In this document: piece after piece, positions 1 through 7,676 of the stretch
Layout of the letters: each line of letters starts with the position of its first letter
Numbering within the stretch: the stretch's first letter is position 1
NCBI RefSeq assembly: GCF_006265175.1
Contig: NZ_VDCQ01000089.1
Coordinates: 1 to 33,399 of the forward strand
Length of the DNA stretch: 33,399 nt
Direction: 5' to 3'
From: Paenibacillus hemerocallicola
GTDB lineage: Bacteria; Bacillota; Bacilli; Paenibacillales; NBRC-103111
Notes under the pieces: generated by a model
Seen by the model: only the letters and a program-made list of their open reading frames with translations
What the model was told of the DNA's origin: nothing
The model's database searches: none
Program-made: the position numbers and the translations under genes

Positions 1-229
1 TGTCGATTCTTAACACTGTCTACTTAAAGGGGATAATATCATTTTCACTCTCTGACGGTTATTTAAGATTTTGCGCATATTCGAATCGTTTACCGCTATT
101 GGGACACAAGAGTTTAATAATCAAAAAACAATGCGAACCAAGCATGCAGACGGAGTGGGACAAGCTGGCGCTCGCGAAGGGCACCGTCTTTCATTCGACG
201 GCATTCCGCGACGTGACTGCCAGATCTGC
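1..229. other. No gene seen at left edge
   Basis: Open frames on both strands here are short, lack ribosome binding sites and resemble no family I know. The stretch is probably the 3' flank of a gene lying outside the window. Confidence 0.4.
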
Positions 230-278
230 AAGACGCTTCTAAGTTCTCGCATAAGGGGACGACCGAGGCGTCTTTTTT
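230..278 (+). terminator. Possible intrinsic terminator upstream of lacI
   Basis: AAGACGC (230-236) pairs with GCGTCTT (268-274) and runs into a T-tract at 273-278. The loop is long (31 nt), so this is only a fair candidate. It would end transcription arriving from the left before the lacI promoter. Confidence 0.35.
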
Positions 279-326
279 CTCCGTTTGGAACGAAGATCGC
301 CCGCAAATGAACTTTGCCGGTCGTTC

Positions 327-335
327 TGATATAAT
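327..335 (+). promoter_or_regulatory. Extended -10 promoter for the LacI-family gene
   Basis: TGATATAAT fits an extended -10 element (TGnTATAAT). No good -35 lies 17 bases upstream, as is usual for extended -10 promoters. Transcription would start near 342, giving a leader of about 40 nt that contains the AGGGGAG ribosome binding site at 371-377. Confidence 0.55.
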
Positions 336-383
336 ATCGGAAGGGACGGGTGAACATTCGGGCTACAAGCAGGGGAGAGCAAA

Positions 384-1445
384 ATGAATAAAAACATCAC
401 GATGCAGGATATCGCCGATCATTTGAAGCTGGATCGCACTACGGTTTCCAAAGCGATATCCGGCAAAGGGACGGTATCGGCGAAAACGATCAAGCGCGTG
501 AATCAAGCGATCGAAGAACTCGGTTACCGCAAAGACAGCTTCGCCAGCGGACTCGTGACCGGCAAAAATACGGTGCTGGCGATCGTTTTACCAGAGATCA
601 AAAGCGGCATCAACGCCCCCTTCATTCAAAGCTTTCAAAAAAACGCCAGAAAGCATCACTATGGCGTGATTTTATACTATGTCGAGCCGAAAGGCGACAA
701 CCTGCCGATGATTTTGGAAATGCTCAAGCAGCAGCGCGTATCCGGGGTGACGTTCTTATCGGGAGCTACTACCTCCAAGGATGACGACAATTTAATCCGC
801 TTGTTGGATTCGGGAATTGCCATAAATACGACTTCGCGAAGCTTTATCCACGAACAGATCGACGGCATTCGTTTCAATCACCTCAAAGCGGGGTTTGAGC
901 TGACCGAGCACTTGATCAAGCTGCAGCACAAACACATTGTTTTTGTCGCGAACACGTATTCCCAAGGGACGCCTTTTGAGCGAATGGAAGGCTACCGAAA
1001 AGCGATGGAAAGCTACGGGCTCCAGCCTGTCGTGATCGGAGATGCGCACAGCACCGTGAAACCGAGCGATTTCCCCGGACTTACGAATTTTTCTTACCAT
1101 ACGGTGAAACGGGAATGGGACAACGTCAAAGACGCCAGCGCCTTTATCGGGTGCAACGACGAAGCGGCATTGGGCATTGTCCATCTGCTGAAGGAAAAAA
1201 ACGTATCGATTCCGAAAGACTGCTCTGTAGCCGGACTTGACGACTTGTACGCCGACTTGGCGATCCCGCAGCTGACATCGATGAGATTTCCGCTCAGCGA
1301 GGGCGGCGAAAAAGCGGCGGAGCTATTGTTGAAGCGGATCGATGCCAACGGGAAGGCGGATGCAACAAACTTCCTTTTGGACTATGAACTGATCGACCGC
1401 GAATCGACGGCCATGCGCACGGCTCCCAAATCGCACCCCACCTAA
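384..1445 (+). CDS. LacI-family transcriptional regulator
   Basis: This 353-residue protein is a DNA-binding repressor of the LacI/GalR family. An N-terminal helix-turn-helix (about residues 5-26, with TMQDIADHLKLDRTTVSKAI) is followed by the hinge and a periplasmic-binding-protein-like effector domain (about 60-345) ending in the usual region with GLDDL and PLSEGGEKAAELL. The length is normal for the family. The start is set by AGGGGAG six bases upstream. It is transcribed toward a capA-SBP-M55 operon, and the gap between them carries three copies of a perfect CG-centred palindrome, the symmetry LacI proteins bind. I infer that it controls that operon. The effector is unknown, though a sugar or other small product of the operon's substrate is likely. 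Confidence 0.93.
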   Translation: MNKNITMQDIADHLKLDRTTVSKAISGKGTVSAKTIKRVNQAIEELGYRKDSFASGLVTGKNTVLAIVLPEIKSGINAPFIQSFQKNARKHHYGVILYYVEPKGDNLPMILEMLKQQRVSGVTFLSGATTSKDDDNLIRLLDSGIAINTTSRSFIHEQIDGIRFNHLKAGFELTEHLIKLQHKHIVFVANTYSQGTPFERMEGYRKAMESYGLQPVVIGDAHSTVKPSDFPGLTNFSYHTVKREWDNVKDASAFIGCNDEAALGIVHLLKEKNVSIPKDCSVAGLDDLYADLAIPQLTSMRFPLSEGGEKAAELLLKRIDANGKADATNFLLDYELIDRESTAMRTAPKSHPT

Positions 1446-1453
1446 AATTGTCG

Positions 1454-1482
1454 TTGACAGGGCGGGCAAATCTAACTACAAT
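1454..1482 (+). promoter_or_regulatory. Sigma-A promoter P1 of the capA operon
   Basis: TTGACA (1454-1459) and TACAAT (1477-1482) are separated by exactly 17 bases, a near-consensus sigma-A promoter. Transcription would begin near 1489. The first operator palindrome lies at about +15 to +24, a position where bound repressor blocks initiation or early elongation. Confidence 0.75.
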
Positions 1483-1502
1483 TTGAGTTAAATTCGTTAC
1501 GG

Positions 1503-1512
1503 CACGCGCGTG
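1503..1512. promoter_or_regulatory. LacI operator O1
   Basis: The perfect palindrome CACGCGCGTG sits just downstream of promoter P1. It is one of three identical 10-bp cores in the intergenic region. On the right it extends to TGA-T-rich sequence like the other copies; on the left the match stops at GG. Confidence 0.7.
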
Positions 1513-1543
1513 ATTTTTTTTGTCGCAGCCGTTCGACAACGAC

Positions 1544-1608
1544 AAGGAGGTGCCGCGTACAAGTCCCAAACCCAACGCCCCCGGCTCGTTTTCTTCGATT
1601 TCGGCTAG
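1544..1608 (+). pseudogene. Remnant of a HAD-hydrolase-like gene start
   Basis: An excellent ribosome binding site, AAGGAGG at 1544-1550, is followed ten bases later by an AAG codon (1561) and then 14 codons ending PRLVFFDFG before a TAG stop at 1606. VFFDFG is the classic first motif of HAD-superfamily phosphatases, normally followed by GT. The simplest reading is that an ATG mutated to AAG and the rest of the gene was lost. It could also be chance, because the stretch is very short. It lies between operators O1 and O2, so the operon may once have begun with a HAD phosphatase. Confidence 0.35.
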
Positions 1609-1642
1609 TTGGGCGGCGAGTTAGCTATATATTTTTTCAATT

Positions 1643-1662
1643 AAAATCACGCGCGTGATTTT
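1643..1662. promoter_or_regulatory. LacI operator O2 (20-bp perfect palindrome)
   Basis: AAAATCACGCGCGTGATTTT is a perfect 20-bp palindrome and the most extended of the three operator copies. Its centre is 145 bp from O1 and 96 bp from O3, about 14 and 9 helical turns, spacings that would allow DNA looping by a tetrameric or dimer-of-dimers repressor. Confidence 0.78.
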
Positions 1663-1704
1663 TTAAAAATAATCGTTTCGCTGATGGAGTAAATCAAAAC
1701 GAAT

Positions 1705-1735
1705 TTGCAGGAATCAACTGCAATTTTTTTATAAT
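1705..1735 (+). promoter_or_regulatory. Possible second promoter P2 of the capA operon
   Basis: A consensus -10, TATAAT, lies at 1730-1735 with a poor -35 (TTGCAG, 1705-1710, spacer 19). If used, transcription would start near 1742, directly on operator O3. The -35 is weak, so activity is uncertain. Confidence 0.4.
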
Positions 1736-1742
1736 CAAATAA

Positions 1743-1754
1743 TCACGCGCGTGA
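1743..1754. promoter_or_regulatory. LacI operator O3
   Basis: TCACGCGCGTGA, the same 12-bp palindrome as the centre of O2, lies nine bases after the TATAAT of P2 and about 30 bases before the capA ribosome binding site. A repressor here would cover the P2 start site. Confidence 0.75.
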
Positions 1755-1801
1755 ACTGGACAAACTGCCACCGAATTTTATCAAAAGGAGACAAACTTTT
1801 T

Positions 1802-3085
1802 ATGACCGTTATGGACTGGACGACCGGAAAGATGAACATTTCGCAAGGCGATCCCGCAAGCCAGCAATGGCGTATGACGATTGCGGCCGATTGGGGGGCC
1901 AAGCAAATATGGGGCGAAGAAAACAAGCTGGAATCGCTGATGATCGATCATCCCGAGCAAGTATACGGCGATCTTCTGCCGTGTATCCGCCACAGCGATT
2001 TGCGGATCGTGAATGTGGAAACGGTGCTTGGCGACCGGGGCGCCCCGCTGGCCGCCAAAGGACGGGACGACAAACGTTTTTTGATCCATGCCGATGAGCG
2101 AACTGTAAATGCACTGAAGGCCGTCCCGTTCGACATCGGGTGTTTGGCCAACAACCATAGTCTGGACCTAAGCGCCGAAGGATTGGCCGGAACGATTGAA
2201 ACGCTGCGGCAGGCCGGCATTCGGACTGTCGGCGGCGGAATGAGTGGCGCCGACGCGGAAAAGCCGCTGATCGCCGAGGTGAAGGGAACCCGCGTGGCGA
2301 TTATCAACTGCGCGGAGGGCGAGCAATGCCGTTCGGTCGACGGCGGCCCCGGTGCTTACGGCTTGGAGCTGCATCGCCTGCACCATCAAATTCGCGAATT
2401 GCGGCAAACGGGCGCCGCCGTTATCGTGATCTTCCACGGCGGACGCGAGCATACGCCGACCCCTCCGCCCTATGTCATGCACGACTTGCGGGCGATCGCC
2501 GAGATGGGCCCGCATGCGATTATCGCCCATCACCCGCATGTGCCGCAGGGGATCGAGCTGCATCGCGGAGTGCCGATCGTATACAGCCTGGGCAACTTCG
2601 TATTTTGGCAAACGGACCCGGCGTTTTACCGGCATGCCGGCTATGTCGTGCATCTGGATTGGTCCGGCTCGACGATCACCGGCTTGGAAATCACGCCTTA
2701 TCAAGTCCATAAGGACGGCGTCCGTTTGATGGGCGCGAACATGCGGGCCAAGTTTGCGGAGGATATGACGCGCGTGACCGCCCTGTTGGCCGATCCGGCC
2801 GCCATCGAGGAGACGTGGAACGCGTTTATCGACCGGATGGGCGTCGAACAAATCGCCCGATCGCTGGAAACCGGCGCGCAAGCGCTGCGAACCCGCGACC
2901 TGCCGGCAGCGTCGCGGCTGCTCAATTTGTTTTTTACCCCCGCTCACCGGGAGCTGTACATCCAGGCGATGAAGCGGGTCATGAACGGTACGTTCGGCGA
3001 TTCACCCGCATGGGCGAAGGAGCTCGTCGATTACTGGCTCGACTATTCCTTGGCCGAAGCCGTCAGCCTGGATGCGAAACCGTAA
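1802..3085 (+). CDS. CapA-family metallophosphatase-like protein
   Basis: This 427-residue protein belongs to the CapA/PgsA group of calcineurin-like metallophosphatase folds linked to poly-gamma-glutamate capsule formation. Family landmarks are present: VNVETVLG, CLANNHSLD, FHGGREHTP, AHHPHVPQGIE and YSLGNFVF, which carry the Asn and His ligands of the metal centre. I start it at ATG 1802 because AAGGAG (1785-1790) is well placed. The longer frame opening at GTG 1751 would start inside operator O3. There is no signal peptide or membrane segment, unlike capsule CapA proteins, so it is probably cytoplasmic. It is the first gene of an operon with an SBP and a D-aminopeptidase, which suggests a role in processing a peptide or poly-amino-acid ligand. 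That role is inference. Confidence 0.88.
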   Translation: MTVMDWTTGKMNISQGDPASQQWRMTIAADWGAKQIWGEENKLESLMIDHPEQVYGDLLPCIRHSDLRIVNVETVLGDRGAPLAAKGRDDKRFLIHADERTVNALKAVPFDIGCLANNHSLDLSAEGLAGTIETLRQAGIRTVGGGMSGADAEKPLIAEVKGTRVAIINCAEGEQCRSVDGGPGAYGLELHRLHHQIRELRQTGAAVIVIFHGGREHTPTPPPYVMHDLRAIAEMGPHAIIAHHPHVPQGIELHRGVPIVYSLGNFVFWQTDPAFYRHAGYVVHLDWSGSTITGLEITPYQVHKDGVRLMGANMRAKFAEDMTRVTALLADPAAIEETWNAFIDRMGVEQIARSLETGAQALRTRDLPAASRLLNLFFTPAHRELYIQAMKRVMNGTFGDSPAWAKELVDYWLDYSLAEAVSLDAKP

Positions 3086-3123
3086 TCCATCTCCTCCAAA
3101 TCGGGAAAAGGGAGATCACGAAG

Positions 3124-4431
3124 ATGAATCCAAATCCATTGCGGATCAAGTTTCTTCTGCCCACTATGTTCCTAGCTGCGGTCGCCGTTTCTTGCAGCGG
3201 CCAAAGCGACACCCCAAACAGCGGCGCCAACAGCGACGTTTCGGTGAAAGCGCCTTCCGACGAGCCGGTGACAATCTCGATTCTGAACTGGAACGGGATG
3301 ACCGACGCAGAGTTCGATCGGTATTATGTGAAGCCTGTAGCCAAGAAACACCCGAATATTACATTGACCTTGATCAAAAAAAATGCGGGAACGCCTCAGG
3401 ATGCGATTGCCAGCCATTTGATGGCTGGCAACTTTCCCGACTTGATTTTCGTCAGCAACAAAGACATCAACGACTTTTTGCTGGCCAAAGCGGTCTCCGG
3501 CATGGACGAGCTGGTCGCATCGACTCATTTCGATTTGCAGCGGTTCGACCCCGGCGCGATCGCCTCGCTGCAACGAAAAAAGGAAGACGGGGGTTTGACG
3601 GCGATCCCTTGGGCGCAAAACGTCGGCAGCCTGTTATACAGCAAGGATGTGTTCGATAAATTCGGCATGACTTACCCGAAGGAGCTGATGACGTGGGACG
3701 AAACGCTGGAGCTGGCCCGGAAGATGACCCGCAAGGAAGGCGACGTGCAATACGTGGGGATGAACTTGTCCAGCTTGTCGCAATTCGCCCAATCGTTGTC
3801 TGTCTCTTATTTGTCTCCGAGCAACAAAGCGATTGTGGACACCCCTGAATGGAAACGAATTTTGGAATTTTACCGAACCGCCTTTGCGATTCCGGGCGGC
3901 GCGACAAAAGCTACGCTGTTCGGAACGAAGACGGTGGCGATGCAGCCGGATTGGTTGAGCGTGACGACCAACAACGCCGCCAAAGACCCCAATTTCCCTT
4001 GGGACGTCGCCGGGATGCCCAACTTTCCGGAGCTTCTGGGAAAAGGCAGGGAAATCGACACGCATTCCTTGGCGATCAGCGCCAGCAGCAAGCATAAGGA
4101 GCAGGCGTTTCAAGTCATCCAGACCGTCACCTCCGATGAAGTTCAAACGGAAATGAGCCAATACGGCCGAGTGCCGGTGCTGGCCGATTCCAAAATTTTG
4201 TCGGACTTCGGCTCGCAGGTTCCGTATTTGGCGAATAAAAATTGGGCGGCGCTGTTTAAGGTAAAGCCGGCCAAGGTGCGCGACACCATCACCCCTTACG
4301 ATTCGATCGTGCTTGGCCTGATCAATCCGTTGGCCGATCGGCTGCGCGCCGGCGAAACCGACATCAACACGATGCTGCGGGAAACGCAGGAAAAAGCCGA
4401 CGTCGCGCTGACCGCCGCCTTGGGCAATTAA
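3124..4431 (+). CDS. Extracellular solute-binding lipoprotein (family 1 type)
   Basis: This 435-residue SBP has a lipoprotein signal: a hydrophobic stretch ending in the lipobox AVSC with the lipidated cysteine at residue 24, then a Ser/Gly/Asn-rich linker. The mature part has the usual ABC solute-binding pattern: an early TISILNWNG strand, FPDLIFVSN, a LLYSKDVFDKFG ligand-lobe segment followed by MTWDETLELARKMT, and a late segment (HSLAISASSKHKEQAF) typical of carbohydrate-type SBPs. ATG 3124 has AGGGAG nine bases upstream. A 38-base gap follows the capA gene and 37 bases precede the next gene, so one operon is likely. No permease or ATPase genes lie nearby, so it must share a transporter encoded elsewhere or act as a surface binding or sensing protein. 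Confidence 0.92.
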   Translation: MNPNPLRIKFLLPTMFLAAVAVSCSGQSDTPNSGANSDVSVKAPSDEPVTISILNWNGMTDAEFDRYYVKPVAKKHPNITLTLIKKNAGTPQDAIASHLMAGNFPDLIFVSNKDINDFLLAKAVSGMDELVASTHFDLQRFDPGAIASLQRKKEDGGLTAIPWAQNVGSLLYSKDVFDKFGMTYPKELMTWDETLELARKMTRKEGDVQYVGMNLSSLSQFAQSLSVSYLSPSNKAIVDTPEWKRILEFYRTAFAIPGGATKATLFGTKTVAMQPDWLSVTTNNAAKDPNFPWDVAGMPNFPELLGKGREIDTHSLAISASSKHKEQAFQVIQTVTSDEVQTEMSQYGRVPVLADSKILSDFGSQVPYLANKNWAALFKVKPAKVRDTITPYDSIVLGLINPLADRLRAGETDINTMLRETQEKADVALTAALGN

Positions 4432-4468
4432 ATTTTCGCTTTTTGATGAGAAGGGGAGAGAGTTGCCG

Positions 4469-5248
4469 ATGAAATTTTTCATATTGTCCGACCTGGAAGG
4501 CGTTGCCGGAACGGATTCGTTCACGCAGACGAGAACGAGCGATCCGGCGATGAAAGAGAGCTCCATGAGACAGCTTGCGCACGAAGTCAACGCTTGCGCG
4601 GCAGGCATTCGCACCGTCCACCCCGACGCCTTCATCGACGTTTGGGACGGACACGGCAACGGCGGGATTTTGCCCGAGGAGCTGATCGGCGTCAACTATA
4701 TAGGGAGAACGCCGCCATCGAAGCCTTATTATCATCTTGTCGGATATGCGGCCATGCTGTTTGTAGGCCAGCACGCGATGGCCGGCACGATCGACGCTCC
4801 GCTCAATCACACGTATGCCTCGAAAGAAGTAATGTATTATCGGCTCAACGACGTGTTTATCGGCGAATTCGGGGCGCGGGCGTTGGTGGCCGGCATGCAA
4901 GCCGTTCCGACAATCTTTTTGGCCGGCGACGACAAGGCCACCTTGGAAGCGAGGATGTTCGTACCAGAGATCGAAACGGTCGCCACCAAGCAAGGAACAG
5001 GCGTAGAAAGCGCGATTCATCTGGACAAAGGGGAGTCGTGCGCCCGCATCCGGGAAGGAACAATTCGGGCGGTGCACCGGCTCGGGGAGATCCCGCCTTT
5101 TGCGGCCATTCGGCCTCCGTACCGGTTCGAAGCCCGGCACATGGTTCCGTTCAGCCCGGAATGGATGGCGAAGCGGCCCCAGCTCACCTATCGCGATCAG
5201 CAGACGTACACGATCGAGACGGACGATTTGAGCAAGCTGCCGTTTTGA
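4469..5248 (+). CDS. M55-family D-aminopeptidase (DppA-like)
   Basis: A 259-residue member of peptidase family M55, the zinc D-aminopeptidases typified by Bacillus DppA. The start SDLEGVAG gives Asp8 and Glu10. DGHG (His62), QHAMAG (His102), NHT (His114) and GEFG (Glu133) fall close to the positions of the DppA metal ligands and catalytic His. The family removes N-terminal D-amino acids from peptides in the cytoplasm. I prefer ATG 4469, because GGGGAG ends ten bases upstream; a TTG at 4463 in the same frame is too close. It is the last gene of the LacI-controlled operon. Together with the SBP it suggests use or turnover of D-amino-acid peptides, for instance from peptidoglycan or poly-gamma-glutamate. 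Confidence 0.9.
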   Translation: MKFFILSDLEGVAGTDSFTQTRTSDPAMKESSMRQLAHEVNACAAGIRTVHPDAFIDVWDGHGNGGILPEELIGVNYIGRTPPSKPYYHLVGYAAMLFVGQHAMAGTIDAPLNHTYASKEVMYYRLNDVFIGEFGARALVAGMQAVPTIFLAGDDKATLEARMFVPEIETVATKQGTGVESAIHLDKGESCARIREGTIRAVHRLGEIPPFAAIRPPYRFEARHMVPFSPEWMAKRPQLTYRDQQTYTIETDDLSKLPF

Positions 5249-5307
5249 CGCGGATTTGTCGGCGAGCCTTTGCAACCGCTTACGCAGCGGATGACGACTT
5301 GATGCAC

Positions 5308-5363
5308 GCAAACAAACCTTCAAGCGTTCCGGCCTAATCAGCCGCGCTTGAAGGTTCGTTTGC
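5308..5363. terminator. Long inverted repeat after the operon
   Basis: A 19-base arm (5308-5326) pairs with 5345-5363 with one mismatch, around an 18-base loop. No T-run follows on either strand, so it is not a textbook intrinsic terminator. It may stabilise the operon's 3' end or end transcription with Rho. Confidence 0.5.
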
Positions 5364-5479
5364 ATGGACCGCCCGCGACGCGCTGCCGAAGGCGGTGCGC
5401 CTCAAAGCAGCTTGAAGCCGCTGATCAGAATTAGCGACGCCATGATCGCCCGCAGCGGCTTCTGCGGTACCTTCGTGCT

Positions 5480-5947
5480 CATCGCGCTTTCAAGCTGGAC
5501 GGGATCAGGATCGGTTCGAAACTCGGTGAAAACCGGTTGGTCCAAATGATGCAAACGGTCGTGCACGATAGCGGAGGGCGGGTGAGCCTTCAATCTGGAT
5601 GCCACCAATCAAGTGAGGTTGGGATACTTCGGAAGGACCCAGTACGGGAGTTTGTTTCTGGAGAACCGATATACTGATTTCAGCAGCTACTATCCGCATT
5701 GGACGTTGCGCAATCTGTGGCAGCGCAGCGCCCCACGAACAGAGTGTACACCGTCGTCGAGGGAGTGAAGACTTTCGCCGACGTGAGTTGCTGGCGTCAA
5801 AGCGGATTGTCGCTGGCGTTGAATGACGATACGTTCGCGCCGGAGCTGCCGGTCACTAGTGCCGAGCTATCGGAACTGATCGTCAAGAGCTTGGACTTGA
5901 TCGGCAGCACCGCTTCCGATGTGGCAAATCGATCGAAGCACGAATGA
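5480..5947 (+). pseudogene. Broken glycosidase gene (alpha-galactosidase-like fragment)
   Basis: Three pieces in different frames read like parts of one enzyme. Near 5489-5580 the frame gives KLDGIRIGSKLGENRLVQ. From 5586 another frame gives NQVRLGYFGRTQYGS and LFLENRYTD followed by YYPHWTLRNLWQ. From about 5735 a third frame gives VYTVVEGVKTFADVSCWRQ and continues to a stop at 5947. The middle part resembles the GYFG...ENRYTD...TLRNLW region of GH36-like alpha-galactosidases from memory; I could not align it. Frame changes and internal stops show that it is dead. It follows the operon's inverted repeat and may be all that is left of a sugar-use gene. Confidence 0.45.
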
Positions 5948-6060
5948 GCTACCCCGCTCCGGAACGGACTGGGACCGCCTCCCAAGATAGGCTGCCAAGC
6001 GGTTTTGTGAATTCCTGGAGCGCCTCCGCCTTCAGTAGCAGTTGCCAAACAGGCTATCCA

Positions 6061-6924
6061 TCAAGGCTTGTCCGCTTCGGGCACTTCAGTCCGGCCGCTC
6101 TGCATGTTGCGCACGTATTGTTTGGGTAAACATTGATGAAACCGTTTGAACAATTTATAAAAATACGTCATATTCGTAATCCCGACTCGGGCAGCCACCT
6201 CCGTGACGCTGAGCGATTCGGTCAGCAGCAAACGCTCCGCTTCCTTGATCCGTCTCGTATGGACATATTCCATAAACGGCATTCCGATAACGCTCTTGAA
6301 ATAGCGCGAAAAGTAATGGTAACTCATACCCATCATGGTGCTGATCTGCCCCATATCGATGCGTTCTGTCAAGTGCTGATCCACATACTCCAGCACCGGG
6401 CGCAAACTGTACGTATTCATCGAACCTTCTCCCCGCTCCGGTTGACCGCCGTGACGGAGGACGAGCAACAGTAACTGCTTGATCGACAGACTGGTGGAGA
6501 TTTCATAGCCGAGCTGTTTTTGTTCCGTTTCGGCAAGTATCCCCAGCATCATCTGTCCGACCTGTTCCTGCAGCGCAGGCAATTGCTTGAAGCGTGCATT
6601 GATGCGGCTTAACGGAGCGTCGATTTCCGCGAAGTACCGATGGTACATGAGCAGCGACGGATCAAGAAAAGGCGCCATCTCAAAATGCAAAATCAGGTAC
6701 TCCACGTTTTCCCTGCCCACGCTCCATGTACAATGCGGCTGCGATGGTCCAATCAGCAGCATGTCTCCTTTGCCCAAAGGGTGCTTCTCGTCCTCGATCC
6801 GCATCTCTATCTTTCCGTTCAAAATGTACAGCATCTCCAACTGTTTATGGTTGCCGGTTCGCATCGACCGGACGCCGCCCCGGTTAACGGCCCAGATCGA
6901 TGGTATCGTACTGGAGGATGGCAC
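6061..6924 (-). CDS. AraC-family regulator with a replaced 5' end
   Basis: A 287-residue AraC/XylS regulator. An N-terminal cupin-like sensor (EMLYILNGKIEMRIEDE, then LGKGDMLLIGPSQPH) leads to two C-terminal helix-turn-helix motifs (about residues 185-280), with SYHYFSRYFKSVIGMPFMEY and VAARVGITNMTYFYKLFKR. The only far-upstream start is a GTG at 6924 with no ribosome binding site, and the first 15 or so codons lie on DNA that, on the other strand, encodes part of a secreted protein. The native 5' end and promoter therefore seem to have been cut off by a rearrangement near 6890. The DNA-binding half is intact. It may be silent. Its original targets could be the broken glycosidase next to it. 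Confidence 0.8.
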   Translation of the reverse strand: MPSSSTIPSIWAVNRGGVRSMRTGNHKQLEMLYILNGKIEMRIEDEKHPLGKGDMLLIGPSQPHCTWSVGRENVEYLILHFEMAPFLDPSLLMYHRYFAEIDAPLSRINARFKQLPALQEQVGQMMLGILAETEQKQLGYEISTSLSIKQLLLLVLRHGGQPERGEGSMNTYSLRPVLEYVDQHLTERIDMGQISTMMGMSYHYFSRYFKSVIGMPFMEYVHTRRIKEAERLLLTESLSVTEVAARVGITNMTYFYKLFKRFHQCLPKQYVRNMQSGRTEVPEADKP

Positions 6925-7339
6925 AGTGCTGCCGTCTGCCGCAACCGTTGTACTGTCGGTCTATGCAGAGGACGGTCATTCCGGACAGGGCAGTATTCAG
7001 GCATGGGTAGACGGGGCGCGCTACGCCCCCGGTTCGCCCCTTAACATCGCAGGGCGCACACAACCGTTGGAGCTGCGCATAGCGGCCGCGGATCAGGCGG
7101 GCAATACGGCGAGTAAGTTGATGACGCTTCAGCCTTCGCCGGTCTATACGCTGCAGGGACTGGAACAGATCGTGACAGAGACCAACGCGGCTGGTTTGAT
7201 TCAGGATACGTTGGCTGCACAATTGCAGTACCGGCTTACGATTATCGGCATGCTGTTAGAACAGGGAACGGTGCAAACGGCTGTAGCCTATTTGGACAGC
7301 AGCAGTGGATCGCTTCGGGTTTATGCGTTGTATGCTTAA
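6893..7339 (+). pseudogene. 3' fragment of a large secreted protein (Ig-like plus FIMAH-like end)
   Basis: The frame closing at 7339 encodes about 148 residues that look like the C-terminus of a multi-domain extracellular enzyme. There is a bacterial Ig-like segment (SVYAEDGHSGQGSIQAWVDG and then AADQAGNTASKLM), followed by a helical tail (LEQIVTETNAAGLIQD, LQYRLTIIGMLLEQGTVQTA) resembling the FIMAH-type domain that ends many Paenibacillus secreted enzymes. Upstream of about 6893 the same frame is only antisense AraC sequence, so the 5' part is missing. It has no start, promoter or partner. This marks one side of the rearrangement that also clipped the AraC gene. Confidence 0.6.
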
Positions 7340-7676
7340 GGGTTTCTTTCATCCCAAAAATCTCGGATGTATATCGCGGAGGGCTGAAAGTGAAAGAAAA
7401 ATTGTTGTGATTGGAAGGTTATTCCATTTATGAGACGAAAGGGCATCGCCGGTTTCAATTTTAGTTTATGGAACCACCTTCGGACATACGGAATCTGGCA
7501 GCCGGGCGGTCCCCCCTCCCCGAATCCATTGATTCCTGTAATAGTTTACTGTACGATGAGTAGAAACCGGCCCGCCGCCGGGAGGGAGCCGGTAAACCGG
7601 AAGGCGGAAAACGCCGCTGTGCCGAAAGGGGGAAACGGTTACGGCCAAGCCGACAAACGCAGAGTTTGAACGTAAA
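7340..7676. other. Gene-free stretch before the GntR-SBP gene
   Basis: I see no convincing gene here. A 79-codon frame at 7430-7669 has a plausible GGAAGG site but composition and sequence unlike a protein. The last 50 bases hold AAAGGGGG (7625-7632), a ribosome binding site whose natural target would be the GTT codon at 7638, in frame with the downstream gene. No clear sigma-A promoter is visible. Confidence 0.4.

Noticed and set aside
1751-1801. Longer capA start at GTG 1751
   Set aside because: The GTG is inside operator O3 and has no ribosome binding site, while ATG 1802 has AAGGAG at good spacing.
2764-2776. A fourth LacI operator inside capA (GACGCGCGTGA)
   Set aside because: One half-site is altered and the sequence is explained by common codons for Thr-Arg-Val in GC-rich genes.
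4463-4468. TTG start of the D-aminopeptidase at 4463
   Set aside because: It is only four bases from the ribosome binding site, and family members begin with the M-K-hydrophobic strand found at ATG 4469.
5699-5947. Independent 82-codon gene
   Set aside because: It has no start signals and reads as the continuation of the broken glycosidase in another frame.
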